DNA of 64,000 bases from Anaerotruncus rubiinfantis (GTDB taxonomy: Bacteria > Bacillota > Clostridia > Oscillospirales > Ruminococcaceae), in the NCBI RefSeq assembly GCF_900078395.1, contig NZ_FKLA01000009.1, forward strand, positions 570,613 to 634,612, written 5' to 3'. Shown here piece by piece: positions 47,750 through 57,616 of this stretch. Numbering within the stretch: position 1 is the first letter of the stretch; every line of letters begins with the position of its first letter. Both the position numbers and the translations under genes were made by a program. The notes beneath the pieces were generated by a model. That model saw only the letters and a list, made by a program, of their open reading frames with translations. It was not told where the DNA came from and did not search any database.

Positions 47750-50548
47750 ATGCCACGTCTGATTCTCAAATGCCCCTACACCAAAGGCGGCACGCAAAAA
47801 AATGCGGCGCACCTGACAAACTACGCCTCCTATATCTCCACCAGGGAGGGAGTGGACAAAATTGATCCTGGCCGGGGCCTGCCGCCATCAACAAAGAGCC
47901 AGCAGAAGGTGGTATCAGAAATCCTTGCTGTCTTTCCGGAAAGCAAGGAAATGCATGAATATGACGATTACCTCGCCGCACCCACAAGGGAAAACGCCTC
48001 TGAATTCATCAGCTGCGCACTGGAAGAAAACCTGGATCAAATCGCCAAACTGGAAAACTACGTCGGCTATATCGCCATGCGGCCGCATGTTGAAAAACGC
48101 GGGGCGCATGGCCTCTTTACGTCCGGGGAAAACCATCTTGTGCTGAACCAGATTGTACGGGAAATCGCCTCCCATAAGGGCAATGTTTGGAAACCCATCT
48201 TCTCTCTGCGCCGGGAGGATGCCGAACGCCTTGGGTATGACAGCGGCGGCGAATGGAAGAACCTGCTCAGTTCCCTGGCGCCGCAGATTGCGGAGGCGAT
48301 GAAGATCAACCCGGAAAACTTCCGTTGGTACGCGGCTTTCCATAACGCGTCGCACCATCCACATGTGCATATGCTCTGTTACTCCATTGACGCAAAAGAG
48401 GGCTTCCTGACCAAGCAGGGGATCCGGAAAATCAAATCGCAGGTTGCAAACCGAATCTTTCGGCAGGATTTGCTTTCCCTCTATGAACAGCAGAGTGAAA
48501 CGCGGGATGAGTTGGTCCAGGAGAGCCGGAATACAATGCAGGCGCTTTGTAAGGATCTGCGGATCAAAACCATCAGCGACCCCGAACTTGCGGAAAAGAT
48601 AGGAAGCCTTTCAAAGTCCCTGCTTTCCACGCCGGGAAAAAAGATGTATCAATACCTCCCCGCTCCGATCAAAGCGCAGGTGGACGCCATCGTGAACGAT
48701 CTGACAAAAGATGCCCGTATCAAAGAGCTGTATGATATTTGGCTGAATCTGCAGACAGAAAAACTGCGTACATATTCCGATAGACCTCCAGAAGCGGTTC
48801 CTCTCTCCCAACAAAAAGAGCTGCGGCAGGTGCTCAACATGGTGATTCAGGAAGCCCTGCAGCTGGGCAGTGAAACAGTAACCGCGGAAGAACCGGATCT
48901 GGCGAGTGCAATCTTTTTGCCTGAAGATGATATCGACAATTCGACAGATACCGATATTGGCACAAACGATGCCGATGGCTTAGAGGATCACGAAGTTTTT
49001 GCCGCTTGGTCAAAGGAGTATAAAACCGCAAAAGGATATCTGTTCAGCGATCCGCCGAACTTTGATCAAGCATCTCAAATTTTGATGACGGAAGCCGAAC
49101 AAGGGAATTCCCTAGCAATGCACGATCTCGCAAGAATGTTTGCGGATGGCCTTGGCCGGGAACCCGATGCGAACGCCGCGCAGCTTTGGTACAGGCGTGC
49201 GTTATCCGCTTTTCTTACCATAGTACAGGCAAACCCGCAAACGTATATTCAATACCGGATCGGGAAGCTATATGCCGCGGGGTGCGGGACAGAAAAGAAT
49301 CCGACAGAAGCGGCCGCGTGGTTCAAGCAGGCTGCCGCTGAAAATTATAAGTACGCACAGTATTCGTTGGCCGGGCTCTATGCCCGCGGTGAAGGAGTCG
49401 AACAGAACTTTACTGAGGCGTTCGCTCTTTACCACAAAGCCGCGCTGCAGGACTTTCCTTATGCATCCTTTGAAGTTGCCAAGATGTACCGGGATGGGGT
49501 TGGTACGCAACAGGATCGGACCCAAGCAAAACAATGGTCCAGCAATGCATTCCATGGTTTTTGTTCTCTCGAGCGGAAGAGTCATGACGATAAGCTGCAG
49601 TACCGTATTGGCTGGATGCTGCTCAATGGGATCGGAACAAAACAGGATGAAGCATCCGCGCGTCAGTTTTTTGAAAAGTCCTTGCGGCTGGGTAATATCC
49701 ACTCGGGCTATCAGCTGGCAAAGATGATCCTCAAAGAGCGTGATGCGTCATCGGAAGACCTTGTGCGTGCTGTTCAGCTTCTTAAAAAAGCAGCGGAAAC
49801 CAAGAATCCGCAGGCACAGTATGCACTGGCAAACCTATATTTGGAGAGCAAAGCGGTAGAACAGAATACCGAGGAAGCAATCCGGCTGTTCATGTCGGCG
49901 GCAGAACAAAGCCATTCTTATGCGGCATATCAGCTGGGCAAAGTTTATTTAAAGGGCGAAGTCATACCCAAGGACATTGTAACTGCGGCAAAATGGCTGG
50001 CACAGTCTGCGGATCTTGGAAACCAATATGCGCAGTACACCCTTGGGATGCTATACCTCAAAGGGGATGAACTGCCTGAAGATATCCCGGTCGCCTTCGA
50101 CCTGTTGGAACGCTCCGCTAACCAAGGGAGCGCGTTTGCGGCATATCAATTGGGCAAAGCCTGGATTTCAGGGGAAGTCGTTACAAAAGACATCGAGCGG
50201 GCAATGCATTGGCTGAACTTGTCGGAACAACAAGGAAACCAATATGCCCAATACCTGCTCGGAAAACTTTATCTGCTGGGGAAAGATATCCCGCGTGATC
50301 GGGAACGAGCCTTCCGGCTTTTGTCCGCATCAGCAGAACAGGGCAATCTCTATGCACAATTTTTTCTTGACCATTGGGACGATTTTCGCGGCCCGTCTTT
50401 TTTATTGTCTGTTACCCGCCTGATGCATCACCTCTCCCGCATTTTTGAAACACAGCTGCCGCCGGCAACACAATGGGACATTTCTATCGACCGAAAACGG
50501 CGGCAGGAACTGGCGCGCAAAAAACAATCCCTGGGATTAAAGATTTAA
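47750..50548 (+). CDS. MobP-type relaxase with C-terminal Sel1 repeats
   Basis: A 932-residue relaxase that nicks oriT and pilots the strand. The N-terminal 300 residues fit the MOB_P (MobP3-like) family with the metal-binding histidine cluster FHNASHHPHVHML near residue 200. From about residue 425 to 890 there are around ten Sel1/TPR-like repeats (YAQYSLAGLYARGEGVEQN, AYQLGKVYLKGEVIPKDI), unusual protein-binding repeats on a relaxase, possibly for docking to VirD4. ATG 47750 follows GGAGGC. Confidence 0.88.
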   Translation: MPRLILKCPYTKGGTQKNAAHLTNYASYISTREGVDKIDPGRGLPPSTKSQQKVVSEILAVFPESKEMHEYDDYLAAPTRENASEFISCALEENLDQIAKLENYVGYIAMRPHVEKRGAHGLFTSGENHLVLNQIVREIASHKGNVWKPIFSLRREDAERLGYDSGGEWKNLLSSLAPQIAEAMKINPENFRWYAAFHNASHHPHVHMLCYSIDAKEGFLTKQGIRKIKSQVANRIFRQDLLSLYEQQSETRDELVQESRNTMQALCKDLRIKTISDPELAEKIGSLSKSLLSTPGKKMYQYLPAPIKAQVDAIVNDLTKDARIKELYDIWLNLQTEKLRTYSDRPPEAVPLSQQKELRQVLNMVIQEALQLGSETVTAEEPDLASAIFLPEDDIDNSTDTDIGTNDADGLEDHEVFAAWSKEYKTAKGYLFSDPPNFDQASQILMTEAEQGNSLAMHDLARMFADGLGREPDANAAQLWYRRALSAFLTIVQANPQTYIQYRIGKLYAAGCGTEKNPTEAAAWFKQAAAENYKYAQYSLAGLYARGEGVEQNFTEAFALYHKAALQDFPYASFEVAKMYRDGVGTQQDRTQAKQWSSNAFHGFCSLERKSHDDKLQYRIGWMLLNGIGTKQDEASARQFFEKSLRLGNIHSGYQLAKMILKERDASSEDLVRAVQLLKKAAETKNPQAQYALANLYLESKAVEQNTEEAIRLFMSAAEQSHSYAAYQLGKVYLKGEVIPKDIVTAAKWLAQSADLGNQYAQYTLGMLYLKGDELPEDIPVAFDLLERSANQGSAFAAYQLGKAWISGEVVTKDIERAMHWLNLSEQQGNQYAQYLLGKLYLLGKDIPRDRERAFRLLSASAEQGNLYAQFFLDHWDDFRGPSFLLSVTRLMHHLSRIFETQLPPATQWDISIDRKRRQELARKKQSLGLKI

Positions 50549-50571
50549 TCTACGAAAAAAGGAGGCAGCGA

Positions 50572-51996
50572 ATGGGTGGCTTTTTCCACGATATGAAATA
50601 TACGAAAGAACAGATCGCTCGGGCAAATCAGACCGACCTGGAAGAACTGCTGCGGATGCGCGGCGAGAAGCTGATCCGTTCGGGGCGTGAGAAACGACTG
50701 GAGAGCGACCACAGTATTACTGTCCATGGAAATCAATGGTACGATCATGCGGCGGAAACGGGCGGTTATCCGGTTCGTTTCATGCAGCTATATTATAACC
50801 TTTCAAAAGACGACGCCATCCGCAGCCTGATCGGTGAGGATGGCGTCGTATTGTTTCCACAAACGAAGATAAAACCGCAGGAAGAAAAGCAGCCCTTCTC
50901 CCTGCCGCCAGCCAATCAAAATATGCGCAGTCTGTTCGGATATCTCTGCGGGGAACGCAAAATCAATCAGGAAGTACTAACTGAGTTTGTACATGCAGGC
51001 TTAATCTATGAAAGCGCGGATTACCATGAGGCCGTATTTGTGGGATTGGATGAGAACAGTACCCCCAAACATGCAAGCAAACGGAGCTGCTTCGGAAAGA
51101 CCTTCAAGGGAAATGCTAGGGGAAGCGATCCCGCTTACAGTTTCCATTGGAACGGAAGCGACACCCGTTTGTTTGTCTTTGAGGCGCCGGTCGACCTTCT
51201 CTCCTATATCACGCTTCATCCTGAAAACTGGCAGAAACAAGGCTATGTTGCTCTCTGCGGCATATCGGAAAAGGCGCTCCTGAAGCAGCTTGACCTACAA
51301 CCGATGATAGACACGGTCTCTCTGTGCCTGGACCACGATCAGGCGGGCATAGAGGCTACTGGAAGACTGGCTGAACGTCTGAAGCTCCGCGGCATTAGGT
51401 TCGAAGTTGAGCAGCCAGAACAGAAGGACTGGAACGAAGATCTCAAAGCAAGTTATGGGCTGCCTGCGGTTCCCGCTGAAGAACACCCGGAAGCGATGCA
51501 ATGCAAAAGAATCTGCGAGCAGCTTGTGCCTTCCAGCCTGCCGGGAATGCAGCTCCGGCAGAACCTTCCGGCCCTCTTGGAGCAATACGATACTTCCCTG
51601 AAACAAGGCCGAATGGAACAGGCGCGGGAAGCCATTAGTTCTATGGCCGCGCTTTCTTTTTCCGCTTCCATCCGGGAACATCGAAATTCGGGCCGTCCCG
51701 TTTCAAAGCAGGAGCTTGCGGATGCGATTCAGGACAGGTTTGTATCCCACAACAATCGGGTGAGTCTGGAAAGCCGTTCGAAGGAGCTGCGTGCGGCGGT
51801 TTACAGCGTTTGCTGGGCCGAAAGTTCTCCGGACTGCCATACGCCGGATCAGGTGAAAGCCCGCGCGAAGCAGTATGGAAAATTGGCGTTCGAATGTGTC
51901 CGGGCATATGTCAAATTTCAAGATGTCCAGCAAGCCGTGGACGAGGAGTCCAAAGCGGAACAGGATAATGGAATAAGCATGGAGGTGTTTTATTGA
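50572..51996 (+). CDS. DUF3991/TOPRIM-domain protein (element primase-like)
   Basis: A 474-residue protein. The N-terminal DUF3991-type zinc-less domain (SITVHGNQWYDHAAETGGYP) is followed by a TOPRIM domain (FVFEAPVDLLSYITL, SLCLDHDQAGIEAT with DxD). These are widespread on conjugative elements next to relaxases and are thought to act in strand synthesis. AAAAGGAGGC precedes ATG 50572. Overlaps virD4 by 4 bases. Confidence 0.85.
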   Translation: MGGFFHDMKYTKEQIARANQTDLEELLRMRGEKLIRSGREKRLESDHSITVHGNQWYDHAAETGGYPVRFMQLYYNLSKDDAIRSLIGEDGVVLFPQTKIKPQEEKQPFSLPPANQNMRSLFGYLCGERKINQEVLTEFVHAGLIYESADYHEAVFVGLDENSTPKHASKRSCFGKTFKGNARGSDPAYSFHWNGSDTRLFVFEAPVDLLSYITLHPENWQKQGYVALCGISEKALLKQLDLQPMIDTVSLCLDHDQAGIEATGRLAERLKLRGIRFEVEQPEQKDWNEDLKASYGLPAVPAEEHPEAMQCKRICEQLVPSSLPGMQLRQNLPALLEQYDTSLKQGRMEQAREAISSMAALSFSASIREHRNSGRPVSKQELADAIQDRFVSHNNRVSLESRSKELRAAVYSVCWAESSPDCHTPDQVKARAKQYGKLAFECVRAYVKFQDVQQAVDEESKAEQDNGISMEVFY

Positions 51997-53744
51997 CCGA
52001 GTTTTCTCCTGCCGTCATGATGCTCTTATTTGGTATTCTGTGCTTTGGAATCCTGGGTACCGTCCAGCTGCTTTCCAATAACGGGAACCTCAAGGGAATT
52101 AAAAGCAGGCCCACTGGTGATGGGCAGCACGGCACAGCCCGTTTCGCAACGCCGCAGGAAATTGCCCGTGCCTACAAAAGAATCCCCTTCACTCCCGCAT
52201 TATGGAGACAGGGGAAAAACCTTCCCAATCAGCAGGGGCTACTAGTGGGCTCCCAGATACATGGCAGAAAGACAACCGCTCTCATTGACGACAGCGATGT
52301 TCACTCCCTCATGATCGGCGCGTCGGGAGTTGGAAAAACGGCGCACTTTTTATATCCGGCGCTGGAATATACCTGTGCCACCGGCATGAGCTTTCTCTGC
52401 ACAGATACCAAGGGGGACGTCTACCGAAACTATGGCGCCGTTGCGCGGGAGTTTTATGGGTATCGGGTCGCGGTTGTCGATCTGCGCAATCCAACCCGAT
52501 CAGATGGCGCCAACATGCTCCACCTGGTAAGCCGTTATATGGACCAGGCGCTGGCAAACCAAGACGATCTGCGGGCGCGGGCCAAAGCGGAGAAACATGC
52601 CAAGATCACGGCCAAAACGATCATCCAGGCGGGCGGCGACAGCAGCTACGGACAAAATGCCTATTTTTACGATGCAGCCGAGGGACTTCTCGCATCCACC
52701 ATCATGCTGGTGGCGGAGTTCTGCCCACCGGAGAAGCGGCACATTATTTCCGTGTTCAAGCTGATGCAGGATCTGCTCGCTCCAGGAAAAACGAAGGGCA
52801 AAAACCAATTCCAGTCACTCATGGAATTACTTCCTTCGGAGCACAAAGCGAAATGGATGGCCGGCGCTGCGCTGAATACCGGAGAGCAGGCAATGCTCAG
52901 CGTGATCTCAACTGCCATGAGCAGGCTGAATGCGTTTCTGGATTCTGAGCTCGAACAAATCCTATGTTTTGAAACAGCGGTGGATGCCGAAACCTTTGTC
53001 AAGGAGAAATCCGCCATATTTCTTGTCATGCCGGAAGAAGATCCGACCGCATACTTTCTCATCAGCCTGCTGATCCAGCAGCTCTACCGGGAGATTATGA
53101 CCCTTGCGGATGAATTCGGCGGCGCGTTGCCCAAGCGGGTGGTTTTTTACGCGGATGAATTCGGGACGCTTCCCAAGTTGGAAAGCGCGGAGATGATTTT
53201 TTCAGCCGCGAGATCACGCAGGCTCAGTATCGTCGCGCTCATTCAAGGGCTGGTACAGCTCGATAAAAACTACGGAAAAGAAGGGGCGCAGGTAATCCGG
53301 GACAACTGCCAGCTGACCATCTTCGGCGGTTTCGCGCCGGGCAGTACCGCGGCGGAATCCCTCTCGAGTGACCTGGGGGAGCAAACCGTTCTGTCCGGAT
53401 CGGTGAGCACCGGGAAAGACAGCAGTTCCCGCAGCCTGCAGATGATGGGTAGACGATTGATGACCCCGGACGAGCTGAAGTCCATGCCAAAGGGCAGTTT
53501 TATAACCATGCGTACCGGGATGCATCCGATGAAAACGACCTTCCGGCTTTTCCTCGACTGGGGTATTCGATTCGAGAAAAACTATGTACTCCCAGATCGT
53601 GCGGCTCGTAAGGTCCAATATGCGGATAAGGAGGAGGTGGAACAATCCATCCGGGAAAAGTTTGGATCTCCTGTGCCAACCCCGGAAGCTCCTGAACCGG
53701 CTGTTCCATCCAGACGCAGACCTAACCCAGTTCGTATAGATTGA
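51993..53744 (+). CDS. virD4: VirD4/TraG-type coupling ATPase
   Basis: A 583-residue type IV coupling protein. One N-terminal hydrophobic segment (AVMMLLFGILCFGILGTVQ), Walker A IGASGVGKT near residue 110, Walker B VVFYADEFGTLPK near residue 387. It recruits the relaxosome to the T4SS channel. TTG 51993 overlaps the stop of the preceding gene. Complete and undamaged, in contrast to VirB4. Confidence 0.93.
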   Translation: MTEFSPAVMMLLFGILCFGILGTVQLLSNNGNLKGIKSRPTGDGQHGTARFATPQEIARAYKRIPFTPALWRQGKNLPNQQGLLVGSQIHGRKTTALIDDSDVHSLMIGASGVGKTAHFLYPALEYTCATGMSFLCTDTKGDVYRNYGAVAREFYGYRVAVVDLRNPTRSDGANMLHLVSRYMDQALANQDDLRARAKAEKHAKITAKTIIQAGGDSSYGQNAYFYDAAEGLLASTIMLVAEFCPPEKRHIISVFKLMQDLLAPGKTKGKNQFQSLMELLPSEHKAKWMAGAALNTGEQAMLSVISTAMSRLNAFLDSELEQILCFETAVDAETFVKEKSAIFLVMPEEDPTAYFLISLLIQQLYREIMTLADEFGGALPKRVVFYADEFGTLPKLESAEMIFSAARSRRLSIVALIQGLVQLDKNYGKEGAQVIRDNCQLTIFGGFAPGSTAAESLSSDLGEQTVLSGSVSTGKDSSSRSLQMMGRRLMTPDELKSMPKGSFITMRTGMHPMKTTFRLFLDWGIRFEKNYVLPDRAARKVQYADKEEVEQSIREKFGSPVPTPEAPEPAVPSRRRPNPVRID

Positions 53745-53761
53745 GATTGAGAGGTTGGTCC

Positions 53762-54037
53762 TTGGGGTATTTTAGATCCATTTATTCAACGGATTTGCCG
53801 CATCGGGCTGTAACGGTCTATATGTATCTTCACGATCATGCGGATGTAAAAGGACAGTGCTGGCCAGCCATTGGAACGATAGCGAGAGAACTGGGGCTGT
53901 CGAGAAGCACTGTAAAACGCGCGATCTCTGACTTAACTCGTTCCGGCTTCATTACGACCGAACAGCGATGGCGGCAAAACGGAGCCCGCAGCAGTCTGTT
54001 GTTTTTGATTCGCGACCAGCCCACCAGGGGACCGTAG
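53762..54037 (+). CDS. Helix-turn-helix protein (replication-initiator-like)
   Basis: A 91-residue protein with a winged HTH of the type found in element replication proteins (GQCWPAIGTIARELGLSRST, VKRAISDLTRSGFITTEQRW). TTG 53762 follows GAGAGG; TTG 53741 is an alternative overlapping virD4. Last recognisable gene of the element. Confidence 0.7.
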   Translation: MGYFRSIYSTDLPHRAVTVYMYLHDHADVKGQCWPAIGTIARELGLSRSTVKRAISDLTRSGFITTEQRWRQNGARSSLLFLIRDQPTRGP

Positions 54038-54433
54038 CGTTATGTCGCTGGACCATGTCATGGTTCATGGTGAGCCATGCAGTGAAGTACCCACTTGAAG
54101 GAATACGCCAGTTTCAGAAAAAGAATTGTGATCCGCTGAGAATAAACATGGGCCGGAAGACGCCTGTCCTCCGGCCCATACTTTTAAACCCATCTTGTTT
54201 TTCGTGCTCCAAATATCCATTCCTAGGGCTATTCCCCGTCAAATTTCAGGAGATAATACTACTAATTGGTACTTCTCCAGTTTTAAATTTCACTTCTCTA
54301 CCTCCTCGAAAAAGTGGAAGACAATTTTTGAAAATTCCCAATTTTGACTTTGTATTTTTTCTTATACAATTGAAGGGATGTATTATATCAAATCGTTTCA
54401 TCATAAAGAAATTGCATACCATCCTTAAGAGAA
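54038..54433. other. Gene-free stretch at the element-chromosome junction
   Basis: About 400 bases with no convincing gene. Contains a hairpin-terminator at 54149-54184 (TGGGCCGGA/TCCGGCCCA then TACTTTT), then an AT-rich zone. If the element ends here, the attR site should be in this stretch; I found no direct repeat shared with the left side. Confidence 0.4.
54149..54184 (+). terminator. Terminator at the right end of the element
   Basis: 9-bp perfect stem (54149-54157 with 54170-54178), 12-base loop, then TACTTTT. Confidence 0.7.
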
Positions 54434-54476
54434 AGAGGGACGTGTTATCGGCAAATTGCTGATAACATGTCCCTCT
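54434..54476 (-). terminator. Terminator of the Tct operon
   Basis: Long interrupted stem (AGAGGGAC...GTCCCTCT, with TGTTATC/GATAACA inside). On the - strand it is followed by TTCTCTT. It follows the tctA stop. Confidence 0.8.
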
Positions 54477-54488
54477 GTTTAAGAAGAT

Positions 54489-55991
54489 CTAGTCTTGGGA
54501 TCCTGTTTTTTCCGCCGCTTTTCGGTTAATTCGGAACATAAAGATTAGCAGGATAATTACCAAAACAATGAGGATTGCACAAGTGGGGCGCATAAGCAGG
54601 AAGGGTACAATGTGGATACCTGCCGCTTTGGCCAAGACCAAAGAAGTTCTTAGATGCGCTTCAATTAGCTGGCCCAATACGACACCCAGCACCAAAGGAG
54701 CCACTGGGAAGCCGTTCTTTTTCATCAGCACTGCGACAACAGACAGAACCACTACCATACAAATGTCAAAAATACTATTTTTATCCGCGTAGGCGCCCAA
54801 CATGGAGAAGACGATGGTGATGGGAATAATATACTCCAGACTGATGCTGACCACCTTGGCAAACAGCTTAACGCCAAAGAGTCCCAGAATCCCCATGACA
54901 ATGACGGTACCAACCATGCCGTACATAAAGGTATAGGCCACATCGGCATGCTTTGTGAATAGTTCCGGTCCAGGAATGATCCCATGGACGGTCAGAGCGC
55001 CCAGCATAATAGCAGCTGTCCCAGAACCCGGTATGCCCAAGGAAAGAAGGGGAACCAGGCAGCTGCCCACCACGGCATTGTTGGCGCTCTCGTTGGCGAT
55101 GATCCCCTCCGCGCTGCCTTTCCCAAATTCTTGGGGCCTTTTTGACATTGTCTTGGCATTTCCATAGGCTACAAAGCAGGCAGTCGTACCGCCTACACCC
55201 GGCAGGACGCCAATCAGTACACCCAAAAGAGTTGATCGAATTAAGGTGAATTTATATTTGAGAAATTCTTTGAGTACCTGGATGCGAGAAATCTTTTTCT
55301 GTTCCTGAAGCGTGATTCTACCCGTTTTATTGCCAATGTTGAGCAGCATCTCCGAAACGGCAAACATACCCAGAACTACCGCAATCAATGAAACGCCGCC
55401 CTTTAACGGAGAGATTCCAAAGGTAAATCGGTTAATATTAGTGGTGAAATCAGCGCCAATACAGCTGATCAGCACACCCAATCCCGTTGCAAAGAAGGAT
55501 TTCGGAAGATCGTTTCCACCCGCCAGCGCACCAATGACAGTGAGACCGGCCAGTCCCATAAGGAACATTTCTGGTGGGCCAAATTTTACTGCGATATCCA
55601 CTAAGACAGGGGTGAAAAAAATCAGGGTGACTACACCGATCAACCCGCCGAAAACACAGGCATAGATGGAATGGTATAAACCCCTTTGGGATTCCCCATT
55701 CAGCGTCATCCTGAAACCCTCTACCGCGGTGAAAGTGGCTTCCGGCGCGCCTGGAACATTGATGAGTACCGCTGTGATAGAACCTCCATACATAGAGCCC
55801 ATATAAATCCCACCCAGCAACAGCAACCCTGCCTGCGGTTCAAGCGCAAAGGAGAGCGGAAGCAAAAGGCTTACACCGATGGTTCCTGTCAGTCCCGGGA
55901 TCGCGCCGAAAACGGTTCCGATCACTGTGCCTAAGACGGTGATGAGGATCATATCTGGAGCCAATAGGCTTTTGATAATTTCGATTGACAA
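54489..55991 (-). CDS. tctA: Tripartite tricarboxylate transporter large permease TctA
   Basis: A 500-residue permease with about twelve membrane segments; the TctA repeat signatures LPGVGGTTACFVAYGNAK and GIPGSGTAAIMLGAL are present. With TctB and TctC it takes up a carboxylate, here probably a sugar acid, driven by the ion gradient. It is the last gene of the - strand operon. Confidence 0.93.
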   Translation of the reverse strand: MSIEIIKSLLAPDMILITVLGTVIGTVFGAIPGLTGTIGVSLLLPLSFALEPQAGLLLLGGIYMGSMYGGSITAVLINVPGAPEATFTAVEGFRMTLNGESQRGLYHSIYACVFGGLIGVVTLIFFTPVLVDIAVKFGPPEMFLMGLAGLTVIGALAGGNDLPKSFFATGLGVLISCIGADFTTNINRFTFGISPLKGGVSLIAVVLGMFAVSEMLLNIGNKTGRITLQEQKKISRIQVLKEFLKYKFTLIRSTLLGVLIGVLPGVGGTTACFVAYGNAKTMSKRPQEFGKGSAEGIIANESANNAVVGSCLVPLLSLGIPGSGTAAIMLGALTVHGIIPGPELFTKHADVAYTFMYGMVGTVIVMGILGLFGVKLFAKVVSISLEYIIPITIVFSMLGAYADKNSIFDICMVVVLSVVAVLMKKNGFPVAPLVLGVVLGQLIEAHLRTSLVLAKAAGIHIVPFLLMRPTCAILIVLVIILLIFMFRINRKAAEKTGSQD

Positions 55992-56025
55992 GATTGCAAC
56001 CGCCTTTCTTCATGGTTTAAGAGGC

Positions 56026-57051
56026 TTATTGGGCAGAGAATATCTCACTGTACTGCCCCACCATGGTGGTTATCAACTCTTCGCATCCGTCCAGATACTG
56101 ATCCAGTTCCTCACCGCTCATGTAGCTGTACACAACATTAAGGGCCTCAAATTTTTCTTTGGTGGTGGGATCAGCGCCTATCTCTTCCATGGCGTCCATA
56201 ATAACTGCTCTGATATCCTCCGGAACACCAGCAGGGAGGACGAATATCGGATTATGGGCGATATTGACCTGATGTCCCATATCTACAAAAGAGGGGATGT
56301 CAGAATATTCTTCGATCTTCTCTTCAGAAAAATATGCCAGCGGCACACAGCCCTCGGGTATCAATGTTGGGAAGTAGGAAGGGGTTAGGCACGCAAGATC
56401 CACGTGTCCGCCCAATAGTGCGGTAGTTACGTCAGCAGATCCAGGGAAGTCCACGATTGTCCCCTCAAAGCCACCGTAATGCATGGCGACGGCAGCCTCT
56501 GTCTTTGGCCCGCCGCCGGATACGCCGAAAGTTACTTTGCCGGGATTGGCCTTGCCGTACTCAATTAGCTCGTCCATGCTCTTGAAGCTGTCTTTACGGG
56601 CGACAAGTACCGGCAGGCTTAGGTTGTAGACGGCCAGATTATCGAAATTATCCAGAGTGTATTCAGTTTCCTTTACTGCGGACAGATACATATGGTCGGG
56701 AGATCCTAGGACGCCGATCGTGTAGCCGTCCGGCTCAGCGTTGGCGATGGCTTCAAATCCAATCTCTCCGCCTGCGCCAGCTTTATTTACAATAACCACT
56801 TTTTGTCCCAGTTTTTCGGTGAGGGCGTCGGCAATAATCCGGGCGGCGTTATCGGTGCCGCCACCTGCCTTATAAGGTACGATCATCTCGATTTGTCCCT
56901 TGGGGAAGTCGGCCTTTTTGGCGGGCACGGGTTCTTGTGTTTGGGATGCATTGCTATTGGAAGGCGGCTGGCTATTGTTGCAAGCAGACAATGCAACGAC
57001 CATGGCCAGTATAACTATCACGCTTAGGATCTGTTTGAATGACTTATTCAT
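56026..57051 (-). CDS. tctC: TctC-family extracytoplasmic solute-binding lipoprotein
   Basis: A 341-residue binding protein with lipoprotein signal (VVALSACNNSQ) and the TctC fold signature MIVPYKAGGGTDNAARIIAD, then VVNKAGAGGEIG. It captures the substrate for TctAB. GGAGGAAAT lies upstream. Confidence 0.93.
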   Translation of the reverse strand: MNKSFKQILSVIVILAMVVALSACNNSQPPSNSNASQTQEPVPAKKADFPKGQIEMIVPYKAGGGTDNAARIIADALTEKLGQKVVIVNKAGAGGEIGFEAIANAEPDGYTIGVLGSPDHMYLSAVKETEYTLDNFDNLAVYNLSLPVLVARKDSFKSMDELIEYGKANPGKVTFGVSGGGPKTEAAVAMHYGGFEGTIVDFPGSADVTTALLGGHVDLACLTPSYFPTLIPEGCVPLAYFSEEKIEEYSDIPSFVDMGHQVNIAHNPIFVLPAGVPEDIRAVIMDAMEEIGADPTTKEKFEALNVVYSYMSGEELDQYLDGCEELITTMVGQYSEIFSAQ

Positions 57052-57137
57052 ATTCTATTTCCTCCTTAAGTAATTGTTTTTTCATTCTTCCATTTATCAG
57101 GTATATACTGCGCAAAAAAACCATTGAATTTTGTTTC

Positions 57138-57599
57138 TCAGAACAACAACACGTCGCTGGGAACTCTTAGCTGTAGAGCCAAACCAAAAACCAGATACAC
57201 CACCACCCATGCTCCTAAGGCAAAAAGCAGGGAGCGGAGATAGGAAGGGGTACTGTTCCGTTTTCGGATATAAGCATGGATGAGGAAGAGCATCACCAGG
57301 ATTGTTACATAGAAACCGATATAGCGCATACCTGCTACACACAGCCCAAGGAAAGCCGTTGCCAAAAGCAGTTCTTTCACCGGAATCGTGTTCGTGTTCT
57401 GACCCGTGGCCGCAGCACTGTCTATATTTGTGGCGACCAAGGATTTGACAATCGTAATCAGCCCGCATATAGCCATTATCGTTATAGCAATGTAGGGCAC
57501 CAAAAACAGGTCATCTTTTTTAAGGCTGGTGGACACAAGGAAGAATGCCGGCACCACCAACATAATGATCCCTGTTAACAGTTGCTTTTTGTTCTTCAT
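57138..57599 (-). CDS. tctB: Tripartite tricarboxylate transporter small permease TctB
   Basis: A 153-residue protein with four hydrophobic segments (LLTGIIMLVVPAFFLVS, ITIMAICGLITIV, YIGFYVTILVMLFLIHAY, LFALGAWVVVYLVFGLAL), the DUF1468/TctB type. ATG 57599 follows AAAGGAAGG; the frame is open further upstream. Gene order on the - strand is enolase-family enzyme, tctB, tctC, tctA. Confidence 0.88.
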   Translation of the reverse strand: MKNKKQLLTGIIMLVVPAFFLVSTSLKKDDLFLVPYIAITIMAICGLITIVKSLVATNIDSAAATGQNTNTIPVKELLLATAFLGLCVAGMRYIGFYVTILVMLFLIHAYIRKRNSTPSYLRSLLFALGAWVVVYLVFGLALQLRVPSDVLLF

Positions 57600-57616
57600 A
57601 TCATCCTTCCTTTCAT

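Larger units (their letters stand above)
14680..54037. mobile_element. ICE-like conjugative element, degraded (boundaries unresolved)
   Basis: This block contains relaxase, RHH protein, VirD4, VirB4, VirB6, PrgI, VirB2-like and M23 genes together with ArdA, SpoVG-like, methyltransferase, sortase/adhesin and toxin-antitoxin-like genes. That is the content of clostridial integrative conjugative elements. It separates the eut operon from a sugar-acid locus. No integrase, excisionase or flanking direct repeat was found, VirB4 is truncated, and several genes have single-base deletions. It is therefore likely a remnant, or part of a larger element. The limits given are those of the first and last recognisable element genes. 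Confidence 0.8.

Noticed and set aside
14656..54433. Flanking direct repeats (attL/attR) for the element
   Set aside because: Only short A/T-rich matches (for example TTTAAACA-like) were seen between the two ends; these are expected by chance.
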